This document shows, one piece after another, positions 11,142 to 23,721 of a stretch of 64,000 nt of DNA. The position numbers were made by a program, and so were the translations under genes. Numbering within the stretch: position 1 is the stretch's first letter; each line of letters opens with the position of its first letter. Source of the DNA: Prunus persica (lineage: Eukaryota; Streptophyta; Magnoliopsida; Rosales; Rosaceae); contig NC_034015.1 in NCBI RefSeq assembly GCF_000346465.2, forward strand, positions 19,530,462-19,594,461, in the 5' to 3' direction. The notes beneath the pieces were generated by a model. The model saw nothing but the letters and a program-made list of their open reading frames with translations, had not been told where the DNA came from and did no database searches.

Positions 11142-11657
11142 GGTGACTAAGATTGGACGGTGAGCCGACTCCCGTGAACATGCTGTTTGGTGATCGTGGC
11201 GCTCGACTTTTTATTATTTATTGCTAGGCCCTTGGTTTCCGAAGGCGGTGGAGCGTGTGATACGTAATAATATAAAGGATTTTCTTTTTATATAATATTT
11301 TGGGCTGCCGACTTGTTTCTATAAACAGCATTTAAATAAATTAAAAACCAAAATTAAAATAACTTAAAATAGAAAACTCCCATGAATGAATTCCCAACCA
11401 GCGAGAAACTTCTAGGCTTTGGTTTGTGAAGAGAATTTGATGGAAAATGATTTTCTATGTCTTTTTTTAATAGATCGAAATTAAACGATTCTTTTAACAT
11501 GTTTAATAACGATGGGAAAATAAATATATCATTTTATTTAATTTTTTATGTTTGATTTTTGAAGGAATATAAAATAAATTTTATTTAATTCTTCAATTAA
11601 TTAAAAAATCAATTAAATACTATATAGTAATTTTAAATTATTAATGGCAACAAAATA

Positions 11658-11796
11658 GAGTTATTTACATTAACACCCTTTAAGGTTTTTGGTGTTTTCA
11701 TAAAACTCTCCTATGTCTTAAAAATTACACAAACACCCCCTGATGGGGTTTCATGAAAAAGTCAAAAATCTAAGAGGATGTTAGTGTAAATAATTC
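11658..11796. mobile_element. Fold-back MITE, about 139 bp
   Basis: The arms are imperfect inverted repeats of about 50 bp. The left arm begins GAGTTATTTACATTAACACC and continues to TTTTCATAAAAC. The reverse complement of the right arm begins GAATTATTTACACTAACATC and continues to TTTTCATGAAAC. The element is non-coding; the superfamily is not assigned. Confidence 0.6.
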
Positions 11797-12610
11797 GAAC
11801 AAAATGGTCATAAAAAAGTGCATTTAATGTTGGCCTTAGCTTTCCACGAGAAGGGAAAATGAAACCCAAAGGGCTGGAGAGTTTAATTTCTCCCCATATT
11901 TTCTTATCTGTCATGCAACTATTTCTCATGCTTAAACTTACTAAACATAAGAAATCATATTTCCCATTTCAAAGCTCCATTTTCCATAAACTAAACGCAA
12001 CACTAAAATTGTATGAAATAGTTTTTGGAAAATGAATTGTTGTTCATAAAGCATTTAACATACGAATGCACTTATTAAACGTGCAATTTTTCATACTCAT
12101 TCTCTAGTTATGTACATCATTTTGTACGTATACTTTGTCCATTATCAAGAGGAATTGGTATGAAAATAGACTATATTATATCAAGTCAACTTGAATGAAG
12201 TTAACATCAAGATGTGGAAAATAGTTAAAGAAACTGACTTGGGAGCTCATCTTTAGGTTATGCCAATTTCACTAAGCCTTGGACATATTCAGATCCCATT
12301 TTTTGGTTTGTAGCAGTCAATAATTTGAGAGAGGACGTAAATGCATAAAAACAGAAACTTCATATTTGTAACTTGTAAAGTTTTGGTTGTAATTCATTGT
12401 CAATTCCAATGAAGCAGAAACTCTCTTGTGCTTTCCTTCCTTGGTTGACTAGTAGATTTCTATGCATCTGTCACGGATATTATCACGCCTAAAAGGTCAA
12501 TTGACCACAATCCATATCCAACTCAAATTGTCCAATCCATATTCCATACAAAGATGCCTCCAGGCCGCCCCCCTCCCCTCTCCCTGAAAATGATATTTCC
12601 CTAATTACAG

Positions 12611-12685
12611 GGCCACAACAGCTATTGTTGAATGTTTTCATCAATCGTTTAGGTCTAAAACCAGAAACCCTGTTTTGTTGTATTA
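12611..12685. repeat. 75-bp perfect direct repeat, copy 1
   Basis: This runs from GGCCACAACAGCTATTG to CCCTGTTTTGTTGTATTA and is identical to 13138-13212. The copies are 527 bp apart. Identity without substitutions in such AT-rich spacer implies a recent duplication. Confidence 0.97.
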
Positions 12686-12765
12686 CTCTTCATTTGGATG
12701 AGGAAAAATAACTCGAAATTTAGTAAAAAGTCAGAAATTTAAGAGGAGAAATTGACAATTCTCTC

Positions 12766-12918
12766 GTTTGGCAACTTAAGCTTAGAATTTATTAAATGAC
12801 GCAGTGGAAAAATCATGGAAACTGAGGCATCAAATTCCCGAGTTTAATTTCCACCAAAATATGCGTCATTTTACAATTTTCATAGTGCGAGAATTCATAT
12901 TTTCCAGTGTGCCAAAAC
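12766..12918. mobile_element. Possible TIR element inside the duplicated interval
   Basis: The ends are GTTTGGCA on the left and TGCCAAAAC on the right. Internal inverted words AAATGACGC and GCGTCATTTT support a fold-back structure. It is non-coding and about 150 bp long. No target duplication was found. Confidence 0.4.
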
Positions 12919-13137
12919 TTACATAAAAAAATAACGCCTAACTTTTCATTTTTTTTTAAAAAAAAACAGCACCAAAATTCATTTCACAATTATTGTTTGT
13001 ATAATGATCTTTTAAGTTTCATACTTATATTGTTTTATATTTCATGTTTAGAAATGTCTTAGAGATTTTGATGGAACGCACATTCTGATAACAATGTCGG
13101 CAGAAAAAAGACCAAGATATCGAAATATTTAGTTTCT

Positions 13138-13212
13138 GGCCACAACAGCTATTGTTGAATGTTTTCATCAATCGTTTAGGTCTAAAACCAGAAACCCTGT
13201 TTTGTTGTATTA
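13138..13212. repeat. 75-bp perfect direct repeat, copy 2
   Basis: This is identical to 12611-12685. The interval between the copies holds the possible TIR element. Confidence 0.97.
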
Positions 13213-14593
13213 GGGATTTGATGACTGTGTAAGAGCTAACAAGATAGAGTAATGTTCCCCCATTGGGATCCAACCATCCTGGGCCACACAATCCTTAGGC
13301 ATTGAAATGAAGCAGCATGTGTGGTGTCGGGGTAGAGAGCTTTATGTCTATCCATTTGAGGTGAATCAGAGATCTCATTACTTTTCTTAGTGCCCCTTTT
13401 GGCCTATAATTAAAGTTCAGCAGCCCTCGTCGGGGCTCACCTTTTCTGGATGTTTGAATATTTGTACCCACCCCTCCAAAAAGTAATGGTTATATGAACG
13501 TAATCAATAAGATTAGTTGAGTTCATTTACACATTAACAACTTATGCTTCTAGTTCTGGGGTTTGTAGCTCCTTCAGTCACCTCGTTCCTTTGGTTGTAA
13601 ACCCAAAACAAAACCAAGAACCAAAATGAAAAGGAAAACAAGGTGAAATCATTTAGGGATGGGGACGATGTGGGTAGACGTACGTGGAGGCTAATGAAGG
13701 GGATAAGAATGAGGCAGACATGTGCAAAAGGTGCAAAGGTGCAAAGGTGCAGCGGAGGATGAGTGAGGTAAAGGGCAAGCATAAATAAAAGAAAAGCTCT
13801 GCCATGCCCTGCTGCTTAATTATATATAGGCTGTGAGAATGAAACCCTTTCCCTTTGGGTTACACTTGGCAGTTTCTAGGCAGCGGTCTCAAGGAAGTTA
13901 GGGCACGTATGAGGTCTCTTTTGTCCACCTCACCACAACACAACAGAATCTGCACTCTGTTTTAGCATCTGTACTGTAGCACTGTACTCACCTCATGGCT
14001 CTCTTGGATTATAGTCCTGTTTGGTGCCTTGTAGTCTTCCTGCGCCTTCTAGAGGCACCACTATTTTGTCCAAAGTGTGCTCGCGCTGGCTTTGCCAAAT
14101 GGTATATCAATTTGGTTCTTCCCTTGGAGGAACCCTAAGTTGGGGATGTCCTTTGTTTTTAGGACTAGTAAAAGTTAAATAGGAGGCCTGTAAGTTCTGG
14201 TATCTTAACCTATCAGATCTTGCCAAACATCATGTCCAACACTTTGATTCTGTTGTGTTATTCCCTTGAGATAAAAAAGGAAAATTAGAAGAAAAAGTTA
14301 TGCATCAATGGGAGCTTCTCAATAAACTACTTGTCAAAACATCATCATCCCTTATTAGCATTTTCATTAGATTTAGCTCAAGGTTGACTCTTTCCTTACT
14401 AGCATATGTCGTGTCTAATTTAAAAGTGTCGACAGCCGAAATTAAGTCGCACGCGCGTGTACGACTGATGCTAACCCCTTCTTTGGATCAAATATAACAT
14501 CCAAGGTTGAATTTAAAATTAAAAAGAAAAACAAATGGCATGGATAAACTTGTTTGAGGGTGCCAAAATAATATTGTTCTGAACTCACAGTGT

Positions 14594-14882
14594 CACGTGA
14601 AATAGTGTTGACGAACTAGGGTAAGGGCCAAAGAAGAGGGTGGGAATGGGACAGATGTCCCAAAGTTAAGGACATTTTCGCGTCCCGACAAAACAGAACG
14701 AGCTCCCCCGTACGAGTAATATCCTTCTCCAGAGAGTGAATGCGATGGATGTACGGACACCTACCACGCGTCCCCTTAAATCTCTCCTTCACCGTACACG
14801 TGTCCACGTCTTTTTCCACTCACTCCGGAAGCGACAAGTCTGGTCCTACCATGACTGCCACACAAGCTCTTTTCACCACGTG
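14594..14882. promoter_or_regulatory. Cluster of three CACGTG motifs in the gene desert
   Basis: CACGTG palindromes occur at 14594-14599, 14797-14802 and 14877-14882, with further ACGT-containing words nearby, in a locally less AT-rich segment. No gene with a recognisable product adjoins it. It may be an old promoter, an enhancer, or the promoter of an unannotated transcript. Confidence 0.3.
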
Positions 14883-17800
14883 GCCGCATCTCCATGACTC
14901 TTAGATCTCGAGATTCCCGTGATTTTGACGCGTTTCGATTTTGTTATTTATTTTAATTGACCGCTTTGATATTATCGTTTTGGAAGAGGAAGTATCGGAT
15001 GCTACTCCGCAAATATCAGCAGGAACGGTATCAACGGCTGAAAATCACGGTTCAGTTATCATCACAAACTACGATCGATAAACTTGATTTTTATTATCCA
15101 TAACCATTTTTTCATGCATTTGCGTAATGAAATTTTTATATGCATTTTTAACTCATTTTTTAAATGAATTTTTTAAAGATTGGTAGTGGGAAGATAACCT
15201 CGGTGTTTATATATAAAAAGAAAAACCAGATCACGTTTGACTGTCGGCTCTTTGGCTATTACTACTATCAGTGAGAGTGACCATATTTGATATGACGGGC
15301 GATGACAATGATCCTTACTTAGCTCTCGATCGTCTAAATTAGGAACTAATTTATTTTCTATTACTGGTAAAAATATTATGTGTGAGGTGTTACTTTCTAA
15401 ATTTTTTATACAAAAAATATTCTACTTAATATAATCTAAAATCTAAAATACATAAAAAAGGATACGAACTCAAGTGCAGAATGAGATGCATATCCAATCT
15501 AATCTATTTAACTAAGTGGATTTCTCAATTATGTTTCGAGAATGTATTATGACTACTATTTTACACTATTTTGACTTGTACGCGTGTCCTCACAAAACTA
15601 CAACACTGTTTACTTGCCTTACAAACAAGGTAAATGTAACATGCAAAGGCTAAGCTGCCATGTGATTACTCATCACAAAGTAGTCAATGTATATTTGTTT
15701 ATATAAAAAAAAATATATATTTGTGGAAATCGATGTGTTCATGGATTGATTATAGACTCCTGTTTCATCTTGACAATTTCTACGTAATGCAAAATGTTTA
15801 ATCTAATATTGACATATTGATTAAAAACAAATGTTGACATGAAACCTCACCAACCAACAGGTTTTTTTTCCTTCTGTTTTTTAATATTTATTATTGATAT
15901 TTTGGTGATCTGGATATGTTTGACAGAAAAATGACGGTTGATTTATTTTATTTATATATATATATAAGGACAGAAAAATATAACCAAGGTGCCAGATTTT
16001 TGGAAGTTAAAATGCATCAGAACACACTATTTTCAAGCAATTTAAATTTTTATGTTAATCTCGTCTTGCATATTATCGACTTATATTACACATAATCTTA
16101 TACAAAATATTTTGGATTTGACCCTTAAACCATTTTTGAGAGATATGTTATACACAAAGTGGTGGTGTGAGTCATGTCATGCGGTCATAATCCATGGAAG
16201 ACTTTTCAAATCCTCAAGACTAGCTAAGGTGGAGAGAATAGAAAAGGAAAGCATATGCATGCGAATGATAAATGCCAAAGAGTAAATAGGGTTTTTCGTC
16301 CAAAAACAATAAAGAAGAAGAGTAAAGGGTTTTGCTCATCTGCTGCTGCCCAATCAAGTTCTTGGGTGAGCTTGGTTTCGACAACATCGGGTGAGGTTAG
16401 ATAATATACTTTGGCTTTTCCACTATTGGAGTTGTCAATGTTATTGGGATTTTTTAAGATCTTGCAACATCTTCTTTAGTTGAAAGGGAAGAAAGTAACC
16501 CTGCACTGCACACAGCCCCCAAAAGGAGGAAATAAATTAATACAAAATATTAAAGTTGGAAGATACTTAAGAACCTAATTAATTACCTTGTTTTTTTATT
16601 ATAAACAAAGCAATAGTATTTATTGAAGAAATAGAGCATAGTACAAAGTCACAAAAATGTCAAAATGAATACAACATTTTCAGTGATCAAATAAATTGAT
16701 TTGGAGAGAATTACATCTAAACCAACAAATATTCAAATCTCTAATTTAGTAGCCCGAAGCATTTGTACTTAGACTAACAATATAAATTTACCACACAACA
16801 ACAGAAACGACAAATACATATCACAGCCGAAAGCAAAATACAAACCAAGAAATTCCTAATGAATAATAGACAAACAAGTGATACATTAAGAAAGGTAGGG
16901 GGTAACTCCTAAAGTGTAAAAGCATTATTAAAATATAAAACCAAACGATAAACAAGCCACTGTTAATGAATTTTTATTAATAAAATAAATAAATAAACTT
17001 AGGAGGTTCATCATAATATCATCCACAGAGCAACTGTTGGATTGTCGACAACAAATAAAGTATCTTTTGGATTGAAACATAAAATTGAAGAATATATGGG
17101 GGCATGAGAGTGAACTTTGAGCTATTTTGTTTTTTATGAAAGTTATTTTCATAATCGATAATATTCTTCTGATGTTTACTAATTCATAATCAGGTTAAGA
17201 GGAATTATATTGAGGAGTAGTTGGAATTCGAATTCCAATTAAAGTTGTATACTAAACTTTTATGTGGAATCAGGAAATGAGTGATATTGATTCCTTATAA
17301 GTTGTTTATTAAATTCTCATGAATCAGAATTGAAACTAGTTTGATTATTAAAATTTATTTGTTCTAAATGGATTAAAATGGATGATAAATTTAGAATTTT
17401 AAAATTTGCATGAAGATATAATGAGTAAAAAAGATGGATTCTTGTGGGCATCTCTCGGAATTACAATATCACCTCCTCACTCAAAAGTCAAATTTCTCCA
17501 AAATCATAAGTTGACTTGAATTCATGATTTTATGTCGGCACCACTTGCCTTTTCATTTCTTTTTGTGAAGTAACGTATGAGTAATCAATAATCAGAATTA
17601 AACTCCTTATTTTGATTTTCATTATGTAATTCTCTCCAGATCAAACTAATTTATCTTTTTGTTTGGTCACTGGAGATGTTGTACTCATATTTGGCATTGC
17701 GACTACTCTGTACTTTTTTATGTGTTATCAATAAAATTACAATCGCTTTTTATCAAAAAATAAACATGTCATTAATCCCTTCAATTTTTTTTTCCTTCCA

Positions 17801-18463
17801 AAATTTCGGTACTTTTAGGCACCTCATAAATGATATTACAAACATTACCCAAGTGGATTATATTAAGCAAATTGTAATTTTCGAGTTGTATTTTTGCTTT
17901 TGGAACGTTGCAGGTAGTTCCTAATTCAATTATATCTTTGAGGATTAGATAAAGTTAATAAACATAAGGATAAAATGAGAGAGGAATTCAATCGAGTCGA
18001 CGTGTTAACAGTACAAAACTTAAAATAAATAATTAAAAAAGGTCAAACATCACACAATACCAAATTTATAGGAATTTATCGAGTTCTACAACATCAAGGA
18101 GTGAGACAATGTCCAAAATTATACACATGCATTATAACAAAACGGATAGGAACATGAAAAACGAAACCCAGATGGATATCAAGATTTCCCAAGCTAGATT
18201 GCAATTTCTTGTTCAAAAACAGAATAATTCAACCTTGCTCCAAAACCATTGCTAATTTAGCTCCCCATATGAGAGCAAAGGGTGATGTGACCAAACACCT
18301 ACCTAGGTTCACATCAAATATTGCATATTGCATACACGGCCCCATCAACTCAATTTAGACCATCAATTGCCCCTTGCCTCCTACCTTCCAAGCCAACCCC
18401 AATAAAGGATAAGAAGAATCCATGTCAAAGTTCAAACGCTAGTAAGATGAACTACTTTGAAAG

Positions 18464-18905
18464 CAAGGGCGGAATTAGAATTTTTTCAACGGGTGAGCTA
18501 GATAAAGGGTTAAGATAAAATGTAATGAATATATATATTTTTTTTGTACTTGCAATTTCTATAGTCTTTGTAAATGTATACATTAAATAATATAAAACAC
18601 GCTAGTTCATAGCTTCATTGACTAATTTTCAATAAAGTTTAACACAAAATAAATACATATTAAATGCAACAAAAAAACAGATATTATCAAAATGAAAATA
18701 TGTTCAACAACTAAATTGAAAGTGTACCTATTTCAATATGTAATTTTATTGATGCATTGCAACTAAATTCATAAGTAATTGAACTTTTTAAGACTTTTTA
18801 TTAGATTAATACATACTGAGTTTACATGTTTGATTTTTTGTTTTTCCACTAAAAAAAATTCCTGGACTACAACCCACCTCAGTTATTAACTTGGTTACGC
18901 CAGTG
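18464..18905. mobile_element. Non-autonomous hAT-like element, 442 bp
   Basis: The left end is CAAGGGCGGAATTAGAA. The right end, read on the other strand, is CACTGGCGTAACCAAG, giving terminal inverted repeats of the CAgtGGCGgA type common in plant hAT families. Flanking 8-bp target duplications are TTTGAAAG (18456-18463) and TTTGAAAT (18906-18913), differing at one base. There is no transposase inside. Confidence 0.7.
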
Positions 18906-19469
18906 TTTGAAATGAGTCATAAAATCTTAAAATTAGTGTAATCGTATATTCATTAATATTTTGTTCCTGGTTAAATAAAAGTCTAGTTAACCGATAATAA
19001 AAGTAAATGAAACACTATCATATCGGTTGTTGACCGAAATTTTTTGTAATAAGTTAGTCTCCTCGTCAAAATTAGGGTAACTTGTGAAACTTGTTTATGT
19101 AGGTTTGCTTTCTGTCATGTCAGCACAGCATCTCATATACCATTATCCAAACACGTGATTTCTGTGGCCTCTCATGCAATACCTTTAGCATGAGATTCTC
19201 TCCTTGTTCAATTTTATCGATTAATGGCCTAATTTTACTTCGTGCACAACTTTTTTGCTGCCTTGGAAAATCTTTGGCACAACTTAAATCTCTTGTCGTA
19301 TCAATGGGACTATAAAGTTCTCAGGCCTCAATGATCGATCCAATCCAAGGCATTGTGGGCCAAGTTTACATCTTGCATGCACACAATTATTTTACAGCAT
19401 AAGCAACAATTATATGAGGTTAAGGGGGCAAAGAAATCAATATTTATTGGAACAACGCGGGGTTTTTTA

Positions 19470-19545
19470 TGTTGAGAAATTTCGAAATTTCATTCATAAA
19501 TAATCAATATAAACTAGAAATAAAAGTCATTACAATTACGGATAA
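19470..19545 (-). repeat. Dispersed retroelement-like fragment, copy 1
   Basis: The words GAGAAATTTCGAAATTTCAT, CATTCATAA and ATTACAATTAC match, in order, a fragment at about 37777-37880. Both begin near a T-rich run, as expected for the antisense 3' end of a poly-A retroelement. The family is not identified. Confidence 0.35.
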
Positions 19546-22500
19546 ACATCCTCTGAAATTAAATTTGTTCTTGAAGGTCAATCATTGTGCCTTGTGATAT
19601 TTGTTTGTGGTGGAGGTGGAGGACCTAGAGGCCTAAATTTGGGAGGTTGCTGTGAATTTAGGGACATGGAAATAAATTTTAAAGAATAATAAATACAAAA
19701 AATGTATATAGAAGTGACGGTATCAGTCACATTGAGAGTGATATAGATAAGATTAATTGCCCCACCAGCAGATGTCACTGTTACTATGATAATATCTGCG
19801 CCATATATAATGTATATATTTTCTTCTGGGGTAGAAGTTTATGTGCTTACTGCGGGTTTCTTTTCGTCTGTAATTATCAAGGAAAGGGACAACTGATTAA
19901 TATATAATATCTACAGATGACTTATTTTTATTTTTACGAAACCATGGATGACTTTATCTTGGGTTGATCGATGTAAGAATAAATGACTTTATTTCGGGCC
20001 TATATGAGAATCTGAAGTGTTAATCACGAAAGGAATTAAGTATAATTTGTCCCATCAACTTTTAAGAAGAAACATTATATATAACAGTCTTTGAGTGCAC
20101 AAGAAATCAACTCAAATATAAACATTTGATGCAATTATGTTATTTCAATAAGTAAAGATATTATTGATGTGAATGCTAACGATAGTTGTTCACGTGTATG
20201 TATGAATGTCGATAAATTTATATTACGTAGTAAGAAGTGTTATTCCCGACACAAAATTTGACTGAAATGTCCAAGTTTGATGCTCCCTATTATTTAGTAA
20301 CCAAACAAAATTATCCCAATACATCAGTTTGTATGCTCCTCTTATAGTAAAATGGCTGTAATCCATAAACTAAGCGATTGAATTGAAGGTTAGGCCAACT
20401 CTCAAAGGCAGATTAAAAAAGAATAGAACAGCAGCCCACAATTTTTGCAAAGAGATTAGCTTGGATAAGGTTCCTAAGCAAGTTGTTTGTTATTTTATGT
20501 ATGTTGTTTGCATATAATCATTGTCCACAAAACATATATAATCTTAGGAATGAAGATTAAACAAATCATCCATCTTTTTGAAGTTGTATTCTTTTTAAAG
20601 ATTGGAACTGTAAAGTGGATACAATCTTACCTGAACTAGATTCGATGTTTATCTTTGTCTAACCAAATTGCCCAAACAAATATGTATTTTTTGGTCCACA
20701 AATGTAAGATTGTAGGTTTTGGATTACAATTACCGTAGTCTATGATTAGGGTGTAATTAATTCTTAATTTAGTGATATTTTATTTTTTAATATTGAACAA
20801 TATCTCATTTTCTGATTCACTTTTTCCATTGATAAACAAAAAAGTACACAAAAATCTTCATGCATCAAAATTTTTCTTTTTGTCGAGTTCATGAAACATA
20901 TTTGTCCACTATGTTTATCAGAAGCAATCAAATTTAATTGATTGATCTATTGCATTTGTGGGTTAGGCCAATTGACTCGAGTATGTTTACCTCTCACACT
21001 CGAATTTTCAAATCCTTCTTCTGCTTAATTTGGGTTGTTAAAATAAAATTTGGTATGTTGATCGAAAAATAAAAGAACTGCTTGGCTGAACTAGCTAGGC
21101 CCAATGGTTTTTTCTTGGTCTGGACAGGCCCAGTTTTAGTGTTACGCATTTGTTGGACATTGATCCGGTAATTTTGTCAGCAGAAAAATCAGTCGGCTGC
21201 CCAATTTTGGACCGGGTACCGCGTAAAGTGGCAGCATTTAAGTATGTCCTCAACTGCAAAATTCCCCGATACTTTCGAATAAGACAACAGGCTTTGGGGT
21301 CAATTCGTGAATAATGTAAAATCGACAATGTCTTTTCTGTCAAAGACTCCGGCATTCAATCTAATTAATACTGATTTGCAGAACTCTTGGGAGGGAGCAA
21401 TTTTCTTTTTAGTTTACCGGTGTCGGTAAGTCTCATGAGTCATGATTTTTCATGATTTTCATGTGCTCCATGTGTGGCCTGGCTTCCGAGAAACAAAAAG
21501 AAATTGTTGTCTAGTTTATCATGGTATGGTAAGTGGAAAACATTAGTCATTGTCTTTCCTAAGTGGATATACAGAATGGAAAAGCAGGATTGGAATTTGA
21601 CATGAAGTTTATGAATTTCAAATTCACAACTTTAAAGCGTTATTTTTTACATAAACGATAATAAATAAAGGGAATTCGAACACACAATCCCGAATACAAT
21701 ACTAATTTCTTTTAATCACTTAAGTTGAGTTATAACCATCTTGCAAATGGAGACTAGAACATATTTTCTCCACTCTGCTTTAATTGATTAGTTGGCTATT
21801 TTTTGGTATTCATGAAATGTTCAATAGTTGTAATGTCAGAGTTAAGCATTTTGTGGTAAAAAAAAAATTGTCCATATAACCTTTGGAACTTACATCTGCC
21901 CATAAGAGCATTTGTTGGTCTGAAATCTTGCCAACCGAGAAACAAGAAAAGGCTTCGTGGTGGGTCACCTGGTCTCTATTATTTGGTAAGATTTGTCTGT
22001 GAAGAGGTCATGTTGATCTTTGAAGAAAGGCTTACAAATGTTGGGCTCCATAGAATTTCTGAGAAGATTGAATTTGATTATGTCTAATCCTATTGGGGCA
22101 AAATATAGTAAGATTATGAATCCTACCAAAAGGTTAGGATTAAGTTGAATTGAATTATGTCTAATCCTACTAAGCCATGTAATAGAACATTTCAATCAAT
22201 CAAATCCATTAATCATGTGTAATACCAAACACATCATTGGATTAGTGTTATCATTTTCAATCTAATGTAATCCAATTCTACCACGCAATCCAATCCAATC
22301 TCAATTACCAAATATATTTCTAAGAAAATTTGATATGATTCAAAGCGATACGCTAAATTACTCTAAACTACGTTAAAGAGCACCGAATATGGTTTCAAAG
22401 GGAACGGAACCTGGTAGGGTAGCTATGGAAGATCTTTACTTTCAATTTCTTGGCATTACAGATATAAAACCATCACAAGTGTACGGTATAAATATGCATT

Positions 22501-23721
22501 AAGGCCTCAGCAAACACGTTTTTTATATTTCCCCCCGACACAAAATATTCTGCTTTTTTGAACAACGAAAACGTGCTCAATTTACTTACTATCATCAATC
22601 AATTAACATACATCTTCTGTGAGCATGCATGTATCAAGTTTCATGTATTCAATTTACCTCCCATTAACTTCTCTTTCAGTGTAAAGACATGAGCTGTTCT
22701 TGTTATTCTACTTTTTTTCTTTGAATTTTGTTTAACGAAGCCAAAATTATAATATATAATTTGTCGAGTAATACTCTCTTATCAAACTTTTATTACGAGA
22801 CAAATTCTCATATCGTTAAGCTGTGAACATTAACCACACATCAACTGTTTAGATTCGTAGTTTAGCAATTTAACCTGCAGTCGGCAATGGTATAAATCTA
22901 TAGCAGGAAATATACCCACCATGGCATTGGCATATCCTCTCAGAATACAGCCGACCTGTGCATTATTAAGAATACTATATTTTTCATTACAACAAGAACA
23001 CAATGCAACTTGCAGGTTGATGTTCTCAGCCAAAAAAGAAGAAAAAAAACTTAGCAAGTTGATGTCGGCGTGTAATATTAAATATTCACCGTCGATTCTG
23101 ATTACTAGTACCATATTAGTCAACGTTTTATTTAGAGGGTCACAGCTAAGCCGTTGATCTCACACCAGAGAAAAAGAAAACAGTTCTATATAGTACTCGG
23201 CCATGACTAGATTCCATGTCAGTAGGTCCAAGCAAGAAATTTAGATATGATATCCACGTAATAGCTGACTCTTAGTCGTGTTTTTTAAATTTCAATTTTA
23301 ATCATCTTATTTCCCAAATGTGGGCAGAGAGAGAGGGAGAGAGAGAGAGCCTTATCATTTTCCTTCCAAGTCCAACTGTATTTTTTGAACGTTTCAACCG
23401 GGCCAGTTGGATAAACTAGTTTGGAAAATATATAAATTTTCAGTTGAGGACTCGTACGTTTCCAAAATTTTCATGCAAGGACATTTTGTAAGATTTTGTT
23501 GGATAAAATAATGGTTTGGAAGCTGATGGTTTTTTCAGTTGAGGACTTCCATGCTTTCAAAATTTTCATGCAAGGACAGTTTATGTGACTATAAGAACCC
23601 TCTTTGGCAACATGTTGTGCCACACAGCCCATTGAGCAGCCTGATTGATGTTTTTCTCTGTTTCTGGTGCTTTTTGTTTGCTTTAGGTCATATTTTAATT
23701 GATTGAGTTTTGGAGGCAAAA

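Larger units (their letters stand above)
10816..23721. other. 12.9-kb gene desert with transposon remnants
   Basis: After the CCCH promoter (to about 11.2 kb) the sequence is AT-rich with no open frame above about 90 codons and no recognisable protein. Identifiable items are a fold-back MITE (11658-11796), a perfect 75-bp duplication (12611/13138), a possible TIR element (12766-12918), a G-box cluster (14594-14882), a hAT-like element with target duplication (18464-18905), and a dispersed retroelement-like fragment near 19470. The last kilobase (about 22.7-23.7 kb) is probably the MIOX promoter. Confidence 0.5.

Noticed and set aside
13025..13291. 88-codon minus-strand open frame
   Set aside because: It spans the second copy of the 75-bp duplicated non-coding repeat and has no domain.
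13880..14110. Words resembling microRNAs (TTTTGTCCACCTCA like miR394; GAAGTTAGGGCACGTA like miR164)
   Set aside because: Neither matches a mature microRNA precisely, and I found no convincing pairing star strand by eye.
17190..17660. Possible long MITE around scattered AATCAGAATT words
   Set aside because: Inverted words are short and inconsistent; no terminal repeats or target duplication could be defined.
21095..21355. 86-codon minus-strand open frame
   Set aside because: No similarity to any family I recognise, no neighbouring exons, and the length is within chance for this region.
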